Source: Acidimicrobiia bacterium (GTDB taxonomy: Bacteria; Actinomycetota; Acidimicrobiia; Acidimicrobiales; Bin134). From it: a stretch of DNA of 38,636 bases. Each line of letters begins with the position of its first letter. Positions within the stretch are counted from its first letter, which is position 1. The stretch lies in contig JAJEDQ010000243.1 in NCBI GenBank assembly GCA_022821445.1, forward strand, positions 1-38,636, read 5' to 3'. The position numbers and the translations under genes were made by a program. A model generated the notes under the pieces. The model was not told the origin of the DNA and made no database searches. It saw only the letters and a program-made list of their open reading frames with translations. Shown here one piece after another: positions 1 to 7,965 of this stretch.

Positions 1-243
1 GTCGACGTCGCCGCACAGCCAGTAGATGGTGAGGAATGCGCTGCGCCCCCCGGAGAATGCCTCATCGCAGCCGTCGGGCCGAAGCTCCTGGTGGATTGGC
101 GGGGCCACATAGCGGCGGCCGTGCATCACATCGGTCAGGGCTATGTTGGGGGGCAGATGCTCTAAGTCGTACCAGCGGTTCCAGCCCTCGATGGCGTCGG
201 CGTCGCAGTCGAGGCCGGCGAAGATGATTCCAGTTGTCTTCAT
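1..243 (-). CDS. Partial CDS (3' end outside window), EthD/dimeric alpha-beta barrel-like hypothetical protein
   Basis: Reverse complement from the CAT at 241-243 is open to the window edge: MKTTGIIFAGLDCDADAIEGWNRWYDLEHLPPNIALTDVMHGRRYVAPPIHQELRPDGCDEAFSGGRSAFLTIYWLCGDVD. Absent from the ORF track because it has no stop in the window. WNRWYDLEHLPP is EthD-like. Confidence 0.6.
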   Translation of the reverse strand, partial: MKTTGIIFAGLDCDADAIEGWNRWYDLEHLPPNIALTDVMHGRRYVAPPIHQELRPDGCDEAFSGGRSAFLTIYWLCGDVD

Positions 244-1147
244 GGATTCATGGTATGACGCTGGGGTGGAGTTCGTTTCACTGGATGGCGGGTTGTTCTT
301 CATGGGCACCGAGGAGGTGTGGTTCGAGGGCGACGGCGAGGGTCCGGTGCGCGAGGTGGTGCTGAAGCCGTACCAGATCGCGGCCACCGCGGCGACCAAC
401 GACGAATTCGCCGCCTTCGTGGAGGCCACCGGCCACATGACCCTCGCCGAGCAGGAAGGGTGGTCGTTCGTGTTCGGCGGGCTGCTGCCCGACGACTTTC
501 CGCCCACCCGAGGCGTGGTGGGCGCCGAGTGGTGGCGGCAGGTGGAGGGAGCGTGCTGGTCACAGCCGGAGGGACCCCAGTCGTCGGTCGAAGATCGCGG
601 CAACCACCCGGTGCTGCATGTCTCGTGGTTCGACGCCGCGGCCTGCGCCGCCTGGTACGGCGCCCGATTGCCGAGCGAGGCCGAGTGGGAGCACGCGGCC
701 CGGGGCGGACTGGTGCAGGCCCGGTTGCCGTGGGGCGACGAGATGAGCCCCGACGGACAGCCCCGGCTGAACATCTGGGAGGGGGAGTTTCCCAGCCACA
801 ACACCGCCGAGGACGGCTATGTGGGCACCGCGCCGGTGGACGAATACGAGCCCAACGGGTTCGGCCTGTACAACTGCTCGGGCAACGTGTGGGAGTGGTG
901 CGCCGATTGGTTTGAGAACCGGTTCCCGCCGGAGCGGCCCTTGGTCGATCCGATTGGGCCGCCCCAGGGCCGGATCAGGGCCATCCGGGGTGGGTCGTAT
1001 CTGTGCCACGACTCCTACTGCAACCGCTATCGGGTGGCCGCCCGCCACGCCAACGAGCCCTCGTCCACGACCGGGAACATGGGTTTCCGCCTGGCTGCCG
1101 ATGCCGACGCTGAGGTCGGCCCAGGAGCGGCCTCCAAAGTGCGCTGA
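242..1147 (+). CDS. Formylglycine-generating enzyme (FGE/SUMF1 family)
   Basis: FGE-sulfatase fold motifs (HPVLHVSWFDAAACAAWYGARLPSEAEWEHAARGG; NCSGNVWEWCADW) and the catalytic Cys pair in RGGSYLCHDSYCNRYRVAARHANEPSSTTGNMGFRLA. Start uncertain (224, 242 or GTG 266). Confidence 0.9.
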   Translation: MDSWYDAGVEFVSLDGGLFFMGTEEVWFEGDGEGPVREVVLKPYQIAATAATNDEFAAFVEATGHMTLAEQEGWSFVFGGLLPDDFPPTRGVVGAEWWRQVEGACWSQPEGPQSSVEDRGNHPVLHVSWFDAAACAAWYGARLPSEAEWEHAARGGLVQARLPWGDEMSPDGQPRLNIWEGEFPSHNTAEDGYVGTAPVDEYEPNGFGLYNCSGNVWEWCADWFENRFPPERPLVDPIGPPQGRIRAIRGGSYLCHDSYCNRYRVAARHANEPSSTTGNMGFRLAADADAEVGPGAASKVR

Positions 1148-1175
1148 TCGCGGGCCGGTCGGTAACGTCACCGCC

Positions 1176-2309
1176 ATGAAGTTGGACTTGCTGTACGAAG
1201 TGGATGCGCCCAAGCCGTGGGGAAAGCCCCATCCCTGGGGTCAAAGGGAGCGGGAGCAGAAGGCCTACAAGGACGCCGTAGAGCAGATCAAGCTGGCCGA
1301 CACCTTCGGCTTCAACACCATCTGGGCCGTGGAGCACCACTTCCGGGAGGGGCGCTCGCACTGCCCGGCCTCCGAGGTGCTGCTCGGCGCCCTGTCGATG
1401 GTGACCGAGAACATCAAGATGGGCTTCGGCGTGACCCTCACCCCGTTCGGGTTCATCCCACCGCAGCGGATCGCCGAGAAGGTGGCCACCGTGGACATCT
1501 TGTCCAACGGCCGGGCGGTGTGGGGCACCGGCCGGTCCACCCCCATGGAGCAGATCGCCTTCGGCGTCGACCGGGCGCGCTCCCGGGACGACTGGAAGGA
1601 AGCCATCGAGATCGTGTGCGGCATGTGGCGCGAGGAGTACTTCGAGTACGACTCGCCCCGCTTCAAGTTCCCCAAGCGCATGGTCACCCCCAAGCCGATG
1701 CAGTACCCCCACCCGCCGGCATGGATGGCGTGCGCCTCGGAGAACTCCGCCGCAGTGGCCGGCAAGGCGGGCATGGGGATGCTGTCGTTCTCCATCATGC
1801 AGCCGTTGGAGGCCATGGCCCGCCACATCCGCAACTACCGGGCCGCGGCCGAGAACCCCGAGCCCATCACCGACGTGACCACCAACGCCACCGCGGCCTA
1901 CACCCTGGTGCACTGCGCCGACACCCCCCAGCAGGTGCTGGACAACGAGGTGTGGAAGTCGGTGGAGTGGTGGTACTCCAACCTGGCCCAGTTCACCCTC
2001 GATTGGGAGCTGCCCGAGCTGTCACAAGAAGAGCGCGATGCCACCTTCCCGCTGCTCAAGCCGCTCATGGAGGAGGGGATCGACGATCTCATCCACCACT
2101 TCGACGAGGCCGACATGATCGTGGTGGGCGATGTGGACACCTGCTACGAGAAGATGAAGCACTACGCCGACATCGGCGTTGACCAGCTCATCTGCTACGT
2201 GCAGTTCGGCTACCACTCCCACGAGTCGATCATGCGCACCATCGAGCTGTTGGGCAAAGAGATCATCCCCGAACTCGAGAACTACACCCCCACCCCCAAG
2301 GAATCCTGA
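1176..2309 (+). CDS. LLM class flavin-dependent (luciferase-like) oxidoreductase
   Basis: ATG at 1176; MKLDLLYEVDAPKPWG...FGFNTIWAVEHHFREG...LTPFGFIPPQRIAEKVATVDILSNGRAVWGTGRS typical of the bacterial luciferase family. Confidence 0.88.
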   Translation: MKLDLLYEVDAPKPWGKPHPWGQREREQKAYKDAVEQIKLADTFGFNTIWAVEHHFREGRSHCPASEVLLGALSMVTENIKMGFGVTLTPFGFIPPQRIAEKVATVDILSNGRAVWGTGRSTPMEQIAFGVDRARSRDDWKEAIEIVCGMWREEYFEYDSPRFKFPKRMVTPKPMQYPHPPAWMACASENSAAVAGKAGMGMLSFSIMQPLEAMARHIRNYRAAAENPEPITDVTTNATAAYTLVHCADTPQQVLDNEVWKSVEWWYSNLAQFTLDWELPELSQEERDATFPLLKPLMEEGIDDLIHHFDEADMIVVGDVDTCYEKMKHYADIGVDQLICYVQFGYHSHESIMRTIELLGKEIIPELENYTPTPKES

Positions 2310-2342
2310 GATATATCGGGTAACTTCCCACGCGATTTTGGT

Positions 2343-2393
2343 GAAGAAAAAGAAAACAGTGAAGATAGGGAAGAAAAAGAAAACAGTGAAGAT
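2343..2393. repeat. Two exact 24-bp A/G-rich direct repeats (gaagaaaaagaaaacagtgaagat), period 27
   Basis: Copies at 2343-2366 and 2370-2393, immediately upstream of the ATPase gene at 2412. Confidence 0.95.
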
Positions 2394-2411
2394 CTGAGGT
2401 AGGTTGGGGCG

Positions 2412-3650
2412 ATGGAGGGAGAACGTCCCCGCTATTTCCCTGATGAGAGGGATATCTCTGCTGCGCTGCCGTTCACTCCGGGGTTTGGGAGCACGCCGCC
2501 GTGTTTGGTGGGTAGGGATGAGCTGATCCGCGATGTGTGCGCCTTGCTGGCTGGTGATCCCGCTAGCGAGGGAGGGGCGAATGTGCTGCTGGCTCCGCGG
2601 GGTATGGGCAAGACGGTTGTGTTGAACGAGATAGAGGACGCCGCCCGAGCCGAGCGCGGGTGGCTTGTCCTTCCGATTTCCGGCACCGATGGCAAACCGA
2701 TTGAGGAGACGCACAAGGCGGTGCGTCAGGCGCAGGACGCATGGTCGCAGGCCCATGGTGACCCTGCCAAACGGTCGGTGTCGGGCGTGAGCCTTGGAGC
2801 GGTCGGTTTGTCGGCCGGAGTGTCATTCGCGGAGGAGTCCGATTCTAGGCGGACGGGATACGGCGATGACCTCCGACGCGATCTGGGCGATCTGGCGAGC
2901 GCGGCCGCTCGGGCAGGCAGCCGTGTGCTGCTCACCATGGATGAGATGCATGCAATCCCACTGGCTGAAGCCCGCAAGCTTGGGTCGTACATCCAACACA
3001 TCGCCAAGAGGGAGCGACAAGGGCTGGTGTTTCTCGGGGCGGCGCTGCCGTACATCACCGAAACACTGCTGGCCGACCGCAAGTCTACCTTTCTGCAACG
3101 CCTGGCCGTCCACACGGTGGATCCGCTGAGTGAACCGGAGACGCGTCGCGGCTTGCGGGAGCCGATTGAGATGCACGGGGGACTCATCAAGGACGACGCT
3201 CTGGATGCATCCTCTTCGGCTGTAGCCGGTCATCCGTACATGCTTCAGCTGGTGGGCGACAGAATGTGGCGCGCCGCAGGGGGCGCGGGCAACCCCATCA
3301 CCATCAATCACGCCAAGAAAGCGGTCGCAGAAGCCGAGGAGTCGCTGGAGGACCACTTGTTCGCCCCGACATGGCAAAGCCTGTCCGACAACGACAAGCG
3401 CTTCTTGGCTGCCTTGGCTGCACTCGCTGAAGCAGACAGCTCGCCAAGGGTCACCGCAGTGTGCGAACAAGCTGGCATCGGGCAAACGAGTGGTAGCGCG
3501 TACCGCAAACGCTTACTGCTGTCGGGAATGGCCAGACCTGCTGGGCGTGGTCGCCTGAAGCTAGCCCACCCGGCCATCGGGCCCTGGTTGCGCCAATCAA
3601 TCGCAACCGGCTCAGTACAAGTTCCCGAACCCCCGCTGCCCGGCATCTGA
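2412..3650 (+). CDS. AAA-family ATP-binding protein with C-terminal winged-helix-like region
   Basis: Walker A region NVLLAPRGMGKTVVLNEI; Walker B RVLLTMDEMHAI; C-terminus resembles a wHTH. Confidence 0.8.
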   Translation: MEGERPRYFPDERDISAALPFTPGFGSTPPCLVGRDELIRDVCALLAGDPASEGGANVLLAPRGMGKTVVLNEIEDAARAERGWLVLPISGTDGKPIEETHKAVRQAQDAWSQAHGDPAKRSVSGVSLGAVGLSAGVSFAEESDSRRTGYGDDLRRDLGDLASAAARAGSRVLLTMDEMHAIPLAEARKLGSYIQHIAKRERQGLVFLGAALPYITETLLADRKSTFLQRLAVHTVDPLSEPETRRGLREPIEMHGGLIKDDALDASSSAVAGHPYMLQLVGDRMWRAAGGAGNPITINHAKKAVAEAEESLEDHLFAPTWQSLSDNDKRFLAALAALAEADSSPRVTAVCEQAGIGQTSGSAYRKRLLLSGMARPAGRGRLKLAHPAIGPWLRQSIATGSVQVPEPPLPGI

Positions 3651-4081
3651 CGCGGCTCCACGAAACGCTCGACAAGCACAGGCAAGTCGTCCACAGCAAA
3701 CATTCGGAGCCGTTCAAACAAGAGATCGAAAGGCTTGGCCGCTTTGTCTTCGGCGGAAATTTCGAGGTGGGCCTAGACGAGAACATGGCAATCGTCAGCC
3801 GCACTCTGAACAAGCAGACCCTGAGCGTGGACCAACTCAGCACCGGCATCCGCGAGCAGCTCGGCGTGCTGTGCCGGCTGGCCTGCGCCTCCATCACAAG
3901 TCCCGACGGGAAAGGTGCCCCTGTCGTCATCGACGACGCCCTCGGCTGGAGCGACACCGCCCGCCTGCAAGCGATGGGCCAGGCCATTACCCAGGCGGGC
4001 AGCAAATGCCAAATCATCATCCTCACCTGCATGCCAGGCCGGTACGGCAACGTAGGTCAAGCCAAGACAGTCAGATTCTGA
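3637..4081 (+). pseudogene. C-terminal remnant of YhaN/SMC-like AAA ATPase
   Basis: Reading frame HLTRLHETLDKHRQVVHSKHSEPFKQEIERLGRFVFGGNFEVGLDENMAIVSRTLNKQTLSVDQLSTGIREQLGVLCRLACASITSPDGKGAPVVIDDALGWSDTARLQAMGQAITQAGSKCQIIILTCMPGRY contains the LSTGxREQ signature and Walker B/D-loop (VVIDDALGWSD) but no N-terminal Walker A half. Confidence 0.7.
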
Positions 4082-4113
4082 CTAGCGGATGAATACATGG
4101 TTGCGCTGCGGTG

Positions 4114-4509
4114 TCAGGGGCGGACTTCGATGAATCCGGCTGCGGCGAAGTGGCCGTCGAATGCCAGAGCCTCTGTTAGTCGCTCCCGTCGCATGATCTC
4201 GAAGCTGACCGAGTCCACATAGGAGTAGGCCCGCTCATCGTGTCGGCGCAGCCATTCCCATGCACGCTCGTCGATCTGTCCATCTATCGGGGCTCGGGAA
4301 ACACGGCTTGATTGGCTGATGGTGTCCAGGAATCTAACAGCGGTGTGGTGATCGGCCCGGTACCTCAGCAATGTCCACGTCTCGCCGAGCACCAGGTTGG
4401 AAGTGCGAACAGGCTCGTTGTCCCTAGTCCATAGTGCGGTGGCATCGGGGTGGCGTCGGTCGCGGGGAAGCAGCAAACCAACCCAGAATGAAGTGTCTGC
4501 GAACCTCAC
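4114..4509 (-). CDS. vapC: PIN-domain toxin, VapC-like
   Basis: MRFADTSFWVGLLLPRDRRH...SNLVLGETWTLLR...SYVDSVSFEIMRRERLTEALAFDGHFAAAGF: PIN acidic residues and C-terminal pattern. Overlaps the antitoxin stop by 4 nt. Confidence 0.88.
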   Translation of the reverse strand: MRFADTSFWVGLLLPRDRRHPDATALWTRDNEPVRTSNLVLGETWTLLRYRADHHTAVRFLDTISQSSRVSRAPIDGQIDERAWEWLRRHDERAYSYVDSVSFEIMRRERLTEALAFDGHFAAAGFIEVRP

Positions 4510-4724
4510 TGGAGATAAATGGCCGCGTCGATGTCGTCGATGGGGTCGATGTCCACCGATCCGATCAAGGCGTCGACTGGATCAGGATCCACGGTGAGTG
4601 TGTGTTCTAGGGACTGGCGCACGGCCATCCTGACCAGTTCGGAGCGGGTCCGTCCGGATCGGGCTGCCTCCGCAGTGAGGGCGTGGTCTAGATCGTCATC
4701 CATATATAGCTGTATACGCCGCAT
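4506..4724 (-). CDS. vapB: Ribbon-helix-helix antitoxin, VapB-like
   Basis: MRRIQLYMDDDLDHALTAEAARSGRTRSELVRMAVRQSLE is RHH-type; ATGA overlap with the PIN gene. Confidence 0.85.
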   Translation of the reverse strand: MRRIQLYMDDDLDHALTAEAARSGRTRSELVRMAVRQSLEHTLTVDPDPVDALIGSVDIDPIDDIDAAIYLQ

Positions 4725-4787
4725 AGCATCAATATACACCATGCATTCAGTTGGGGGAGGGGCAGTCGTACGTGCTCTTGGGCAGGC

Positions 4788-6263
4788 TCAAGATGCAGTG
4801 GCCTGGTCGACTAGCACCCGGCGAAGCACCTTGCCGACTTCGTTGCGGGGCAGGGTGTCCAAAGTAGTGAAGGCCACCGGCACCTTGTAGGGCGCCAAAT
4901 GCTGGCGGCACAGCTGCTCCAAGTCGTCGGCACCGGGGGCAGTGCCCCTATCGGCTGGCACCACGAAAGCGTGGGGAACCTCGCCCAGCCGGACGTCGGG
5001 CACCCCTACCACCGAAGCATCGGAAACCGCCTCGGACAGCAGAAGCACCTCCTCCACCTCGGCTGGGAACACCTTCAGCCCGCCCCGGTTGATCATGTCC
5101 GACTCCCTACCCTCGATCCACAGGAATCCGTCCTCGTCGAGGCGGGCGATGTCGCCGGTACGGAAGAAGCCCTCGCCGTCGAGCCGGTCGCCGAGAGGCC
5201 CCTCCGGATCGAGGGAGGCGGTGTAGGCCGTGCGCACCCAGAGCACGTCGTTATCGCCCAACCGCAGTTCCACTCCGTTGTGGGGCCGCCCCACGGCCCC
5301 CAGCTTCTCGGGGTGCTCACGGAAGTCCCGGGCGGTCCAGCCGACGATCTCCCCGCCGACCTCGGTCTGGCCGTACCCGTTGAGCACCATGACCCCGAAC
5401 CGCTGGTAGAAGCGGCGAGCCTGCAACGGCGACAGCGGAGCGGTAATGGAGCGGACGATCTTCAACGGATCGAGGCTCTCGATGCCGGGTTCGTCATTGA
5501 GCGTGGCGATGGCCGCCGGGGGCAACACGGTTGAGGCCACTTGGTAGTGGCTCACCACTCGGGCGTACTCCACCGCGTCGAATTTGGGCATCAGCAGCGC
5601 TGGGCTGCCAGTGCGGATTGCGAAGATCACGTTGTAGATGCCGGCCCACAGAGAGGTGGACACCGGTATGACGTTGGGCATGGTCGGCCGCTCGACCGGC
5701 TTGCGGCCCTTGCGTACGGTGGAGACGATCGTGTCTATCAGGCGCATCACCGCGTCGGATTGCAGCTCGATGGGCTTGGGCCGCCCCGTGGTTCCCGAGG
5801 TGAACGACACGATGGCGATGCCCGGTTCGTGGAAGGCCGGATTTGTCTCCCCGCGCTCAGCCACATACCAGCCCATTTCGCCGTCGGCCGCGATACGGGT
5901 GACGTGTGCCTTCACCCGTATGAGCTGCTCGGGGTGGCCGATCACCGCAGCAGGGTTCACATCGCCGAGGATGTTGTCGATCTCGGTGTCAGACAGGCGG
6001 GGGTTCGCAGGTACGTACACTCCATCGGCTGCCCAAGTACCGAAGAAGGCAGCCACCACTTCGGCGCTGGGCGGCAGTAGGCATGCCACCGGTGAGCGGG
6101 GCTCGACTCCGGCGTCGGCAAGAGTGGCAGCTAATCGCCTGGTTGCGTCCACGAGCTCGAAATAGGGGGTCACCTGATCGCCGTCGGGCCGGACGACGAT
6201 CACCCCTGGAGTGTCCGGCTCGACAGGCAGCTCGGGTTCCAGCAGGAGCGAGGCAAGGTTCAT
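4788..6263 (-). CDS. AMP-dependent acyl-CoA synthetase/ligase
   Basis: IVSFTSGTTGRPKPIEL, NGYGQTEVGGE, FFRTGDIARLDEDGFLWIEGRESDMINRGGLKVFPAEVEE, LPRNEVGKVLRR motifs. ATG assigned at 6263; the frame is open to 6347. Confidence 0.9.
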   Translation of the reverse strand: MNLASLLLEPELPVEPDTPGVIVVRPDGDQVTPYFELVDATRRLAATLADAGVEPRSPVACLLPPSAEVVAAFFGTWAADGVYVPANPRLSDTEIDNILGDVNPAAVIGHPEQLIRVKAHVTRIAADGEMGWYVAERGETNPAFHEPGIAIVSFTSGTTGRPKPIELQSDAVMRLIDTIVSTVRKGRKPVERPTMPNVIPVSTSLWAGIYNVIFAIRTGSPALLMPKFDAVEYARVVSHYQVASTVLPPAAIATLNDEPGIESLDPLKIVRSITAPLSPLQARRFYQRFGVMVLNGYGQTEVGGEIVGWTARDFREHPEKLGAVGRPHNGVELRLGDNDVLWVRTAYTASLDPEGPLGDRLDGEGFFRTGDIARLDEDGFLWIEGRESDMINRGGLKVFPAEVEEVLLLSEAVSDASVVGVPDVRLGEVPHAFVVPADRGTAPGADDLEQLCRQHLAPYKVPVAFTTLDTLPRNEVGKVLRRVLVDQATAS

Positions 6264-6330
6264 GGCGCTCCGACGATAATCCACCACGGCGCTGCCAACA
6301 CCGGCCCCAATCGCCAGCTTGCCCGCGATG

Positions 6331-6418
6331 GCGTTGTCGTGTCGCAAGATGGCTATTGGGCTCGTTGCGTTTACGCGTTGTCGTGTCGCAAGATGGCTAT
6401 TGGGCTCGTTGCGTTTAC
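6331..6418. repeat. Exact 44-bp tandem duplication
   Basis: gcgttgtcgtgtcgcaagatggctattgggctcgttgcgtttac at 6331-6374 and 6375-6418, ending 9 bp before the ATG at 6428. Confidence 0.97.
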
Positions 6419-6427
6419 GCTTTGGGG

Positions 6428-6844
6428 ATGGCGCAGGAGGGGCTCAGCCGGGCTGAGTTGATCGAGGTATCGGGTCTGGCTGCTGAGCAGGTGGATTTGG
6501 CCATCGATGCCGGGCTGTTGATCCCCGACCACCACGGCCGGTTCAGAGACGACGCGGTCACGATGCTGCAAGCCGGTGCCGCTCTCGTTGCCGTCGGGGT
6601 GAGCGTACCCGACTTGGCCGCACTGGCGGTTCGCCACGCCCGCAACGTGGAGGCGGTGGTGGATGAGGCGGTGGACCTGTTCTTGGATGCCATGGGCACC
6701 GATGAATTGACCAGTAACGACTTGGAGAATCTGACTCCGCTGGTGGAGGCGCTGGTGCCCCAGGTGGTGGCCCTGGTGGGCGAGCACTTCCGCCGCACCC
6801 TGCTCAGCAGGGCGGCAGCCCGGTTGGCGGAGCGGGTGAAATGA
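6428..6844 (+). CDS. MerR-like HTH domain hypothetical/regulatory protein, first gene of the men operon
   Basis: MAQEGLSRAELIEVSGLAAEQVDLAIDAGLLIPDHHGRFRDDAVTMLQ resembles a MerR-type HTH; ATGA overlap with menF. Confidence 0.6.
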   Translation: MAQEGLSRAELIEVSGLAAEQVDLAIDAGLLIPDHHGRFRDDAVTMLQAGAALVAVGVSVPDLAALAVRHARNVEAVVDEAVDLFLDAMGTDELTSNDLENLTPLVEALVPQVVALVGEHFRRTLLSRAAARLAERVK

Positions 6845-7965
6845 CGCCTCTCGAGGAGTTCGCCTCGTGGTCTGGCGACGACCGGGTGTATTGGCGGGCG
6901 CCGGGCGCCGACGCCATAGCCGGGATGGGGGCGGCCCGGGCTGTTGAAGTGGACGGACGCTGGCGGTTTGAGGCCGCCGCGGCGGCCGCCGCTGAGCTGC
7001 TGGCGGAGGGGGAGGTCGCCTTTGCCGGCTTCGGTTTTGCCGATCAGTCGGGAACGGGGGTGTGGGACGGATACCCGAGCGGGCGGTTGGTGGTACCGGA
7101 GCGGGTTGTTCGGGGGTCGGCACACGGGGCAGGCCGCACAGACGGCGGTAATGCCTTGCGGGTTGAAGATGGAACTCGGTCCACCTATCGGGATGCGGTG
7201 AAGCAAGCCGCCGACGCCATCGATGCCGGGGAGCTGGCCAAGGTGGTGGTGGCCCGAGAGGTGGAGGCGATGGGCAGCATCGACCCCGCGGTGGTGGTGG
7301 CTCGGCTGTCGAGCCGTTTCGAGTCATGCGCGGTGTTCGGTTTCGGCCGGGGCGCCTCGTGCTTTGTGGGCGCCAGCCCCGAGGTCTTGGCGGAGCTCAA
7401 CGGCGATGTGGTGACCACCTACGCAGTGGCAGGCACCGCTCCACGAGGGGCCACACCGGCCGACGACGCCGCAATCGCCGAGCGGTTGGCCACCGATCCC
7501 AAAGAGCAGGCCGAGCACCACTATGTGGTGGAATACCTCCGCACCCGCCTAGCCCTGGCCGGCGTGGCGCTAGACCCCACCGGCGATACCGAAGTTCGGA
7601 CGCTGCCTGGCATTCACCACCTGGCCACAACGGTCAGCGGGCGGATCTCCCCTGAGCCCGGCATGGCGCTGCGGCTGGCTGGTGCCCTCCACCCCACACC
7701 GGCGGTGGGGGGCACGCCGACAACGTTCGCCCAGCAGTGGATAGCCGAGCATGAAGGACTTGACCGGGGGTGGTACGCCGGTCCGGTGGGGTGGATCGAC
7801 CACCAGGGGTGCGGCTCGTTCTATGTGGCCTTGCGGTCGGCGTTGATCGGCCCCAGTGGGATGCGCCTGTGTGCAGGAGCGGGCATCGTGGCCGGGTCCG
7901 ACCCCGAGCAGGAACTGGTCGAGACCGATATCAAGTTGGCTGCGATTTTGGATGTGGTCACATGA
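6841..7965 (+). CDS. menF: Isochorismate synthase (chorismate-binding family)
   Basis: AGELAKVVVAREVEAMG, FVGASPEVLAEL, GTAPRG, HHYVVEYLRTRLA, LHPTPAVGGTP motifs; precedes menD. Confidence 0.92.
   Translation: MTPLEEFASWSGDDRVYWRAPGADAIAGMGAARAVEVDGRWRFEAAAAAAAELLAEGEVAFAGFGFADQSGTGVWDGYPSGRLVVPERVVRGSAHGAGRTDGGNALRVEDGTRSTYRDAVKQAADAIDAGELAKVVVAREVEAMGSIDPAVVVARLSSRFESCAVFGFGRGASCFVGASPEVLAELNGDVVTTYAVAGTAPRGATPADDAAIAERLATDPKEQAEHHYVVEYLRTRLALAGVALDPTGDTEVRTLPGIHHLATTVSGRISPEPGMALRLAGALHPTPAVGGTPTTFAQQWIAEHEGLDRGWYAGPVGWIDHQGCGSFYVALRSALIGPSGMRLCAGAGIVAGSDPEQELVETDIKLAAILDVVT

Noticed and set aside
4690-4745. AT-rich palindromic operator upstream of vapB (tatatagctgtatacgcc...)
   Set aside because: Autoregulation is expected for RHH antitoxins, but no convincing symmetrical operator could be defined by eye.
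4788-6263. Acyl-CoA ligase as menE of the men cluster
   Set aside because: Divergently transcribed and it reads like a general fatty-acid/acyl-CoA ligase; adjacency alone is insufficient.
6331-6418. CRISPR-like repeat
   Set aside because: Only two immediately adjacent copies with no spacers and no cas genes; it is a tandem duplication.
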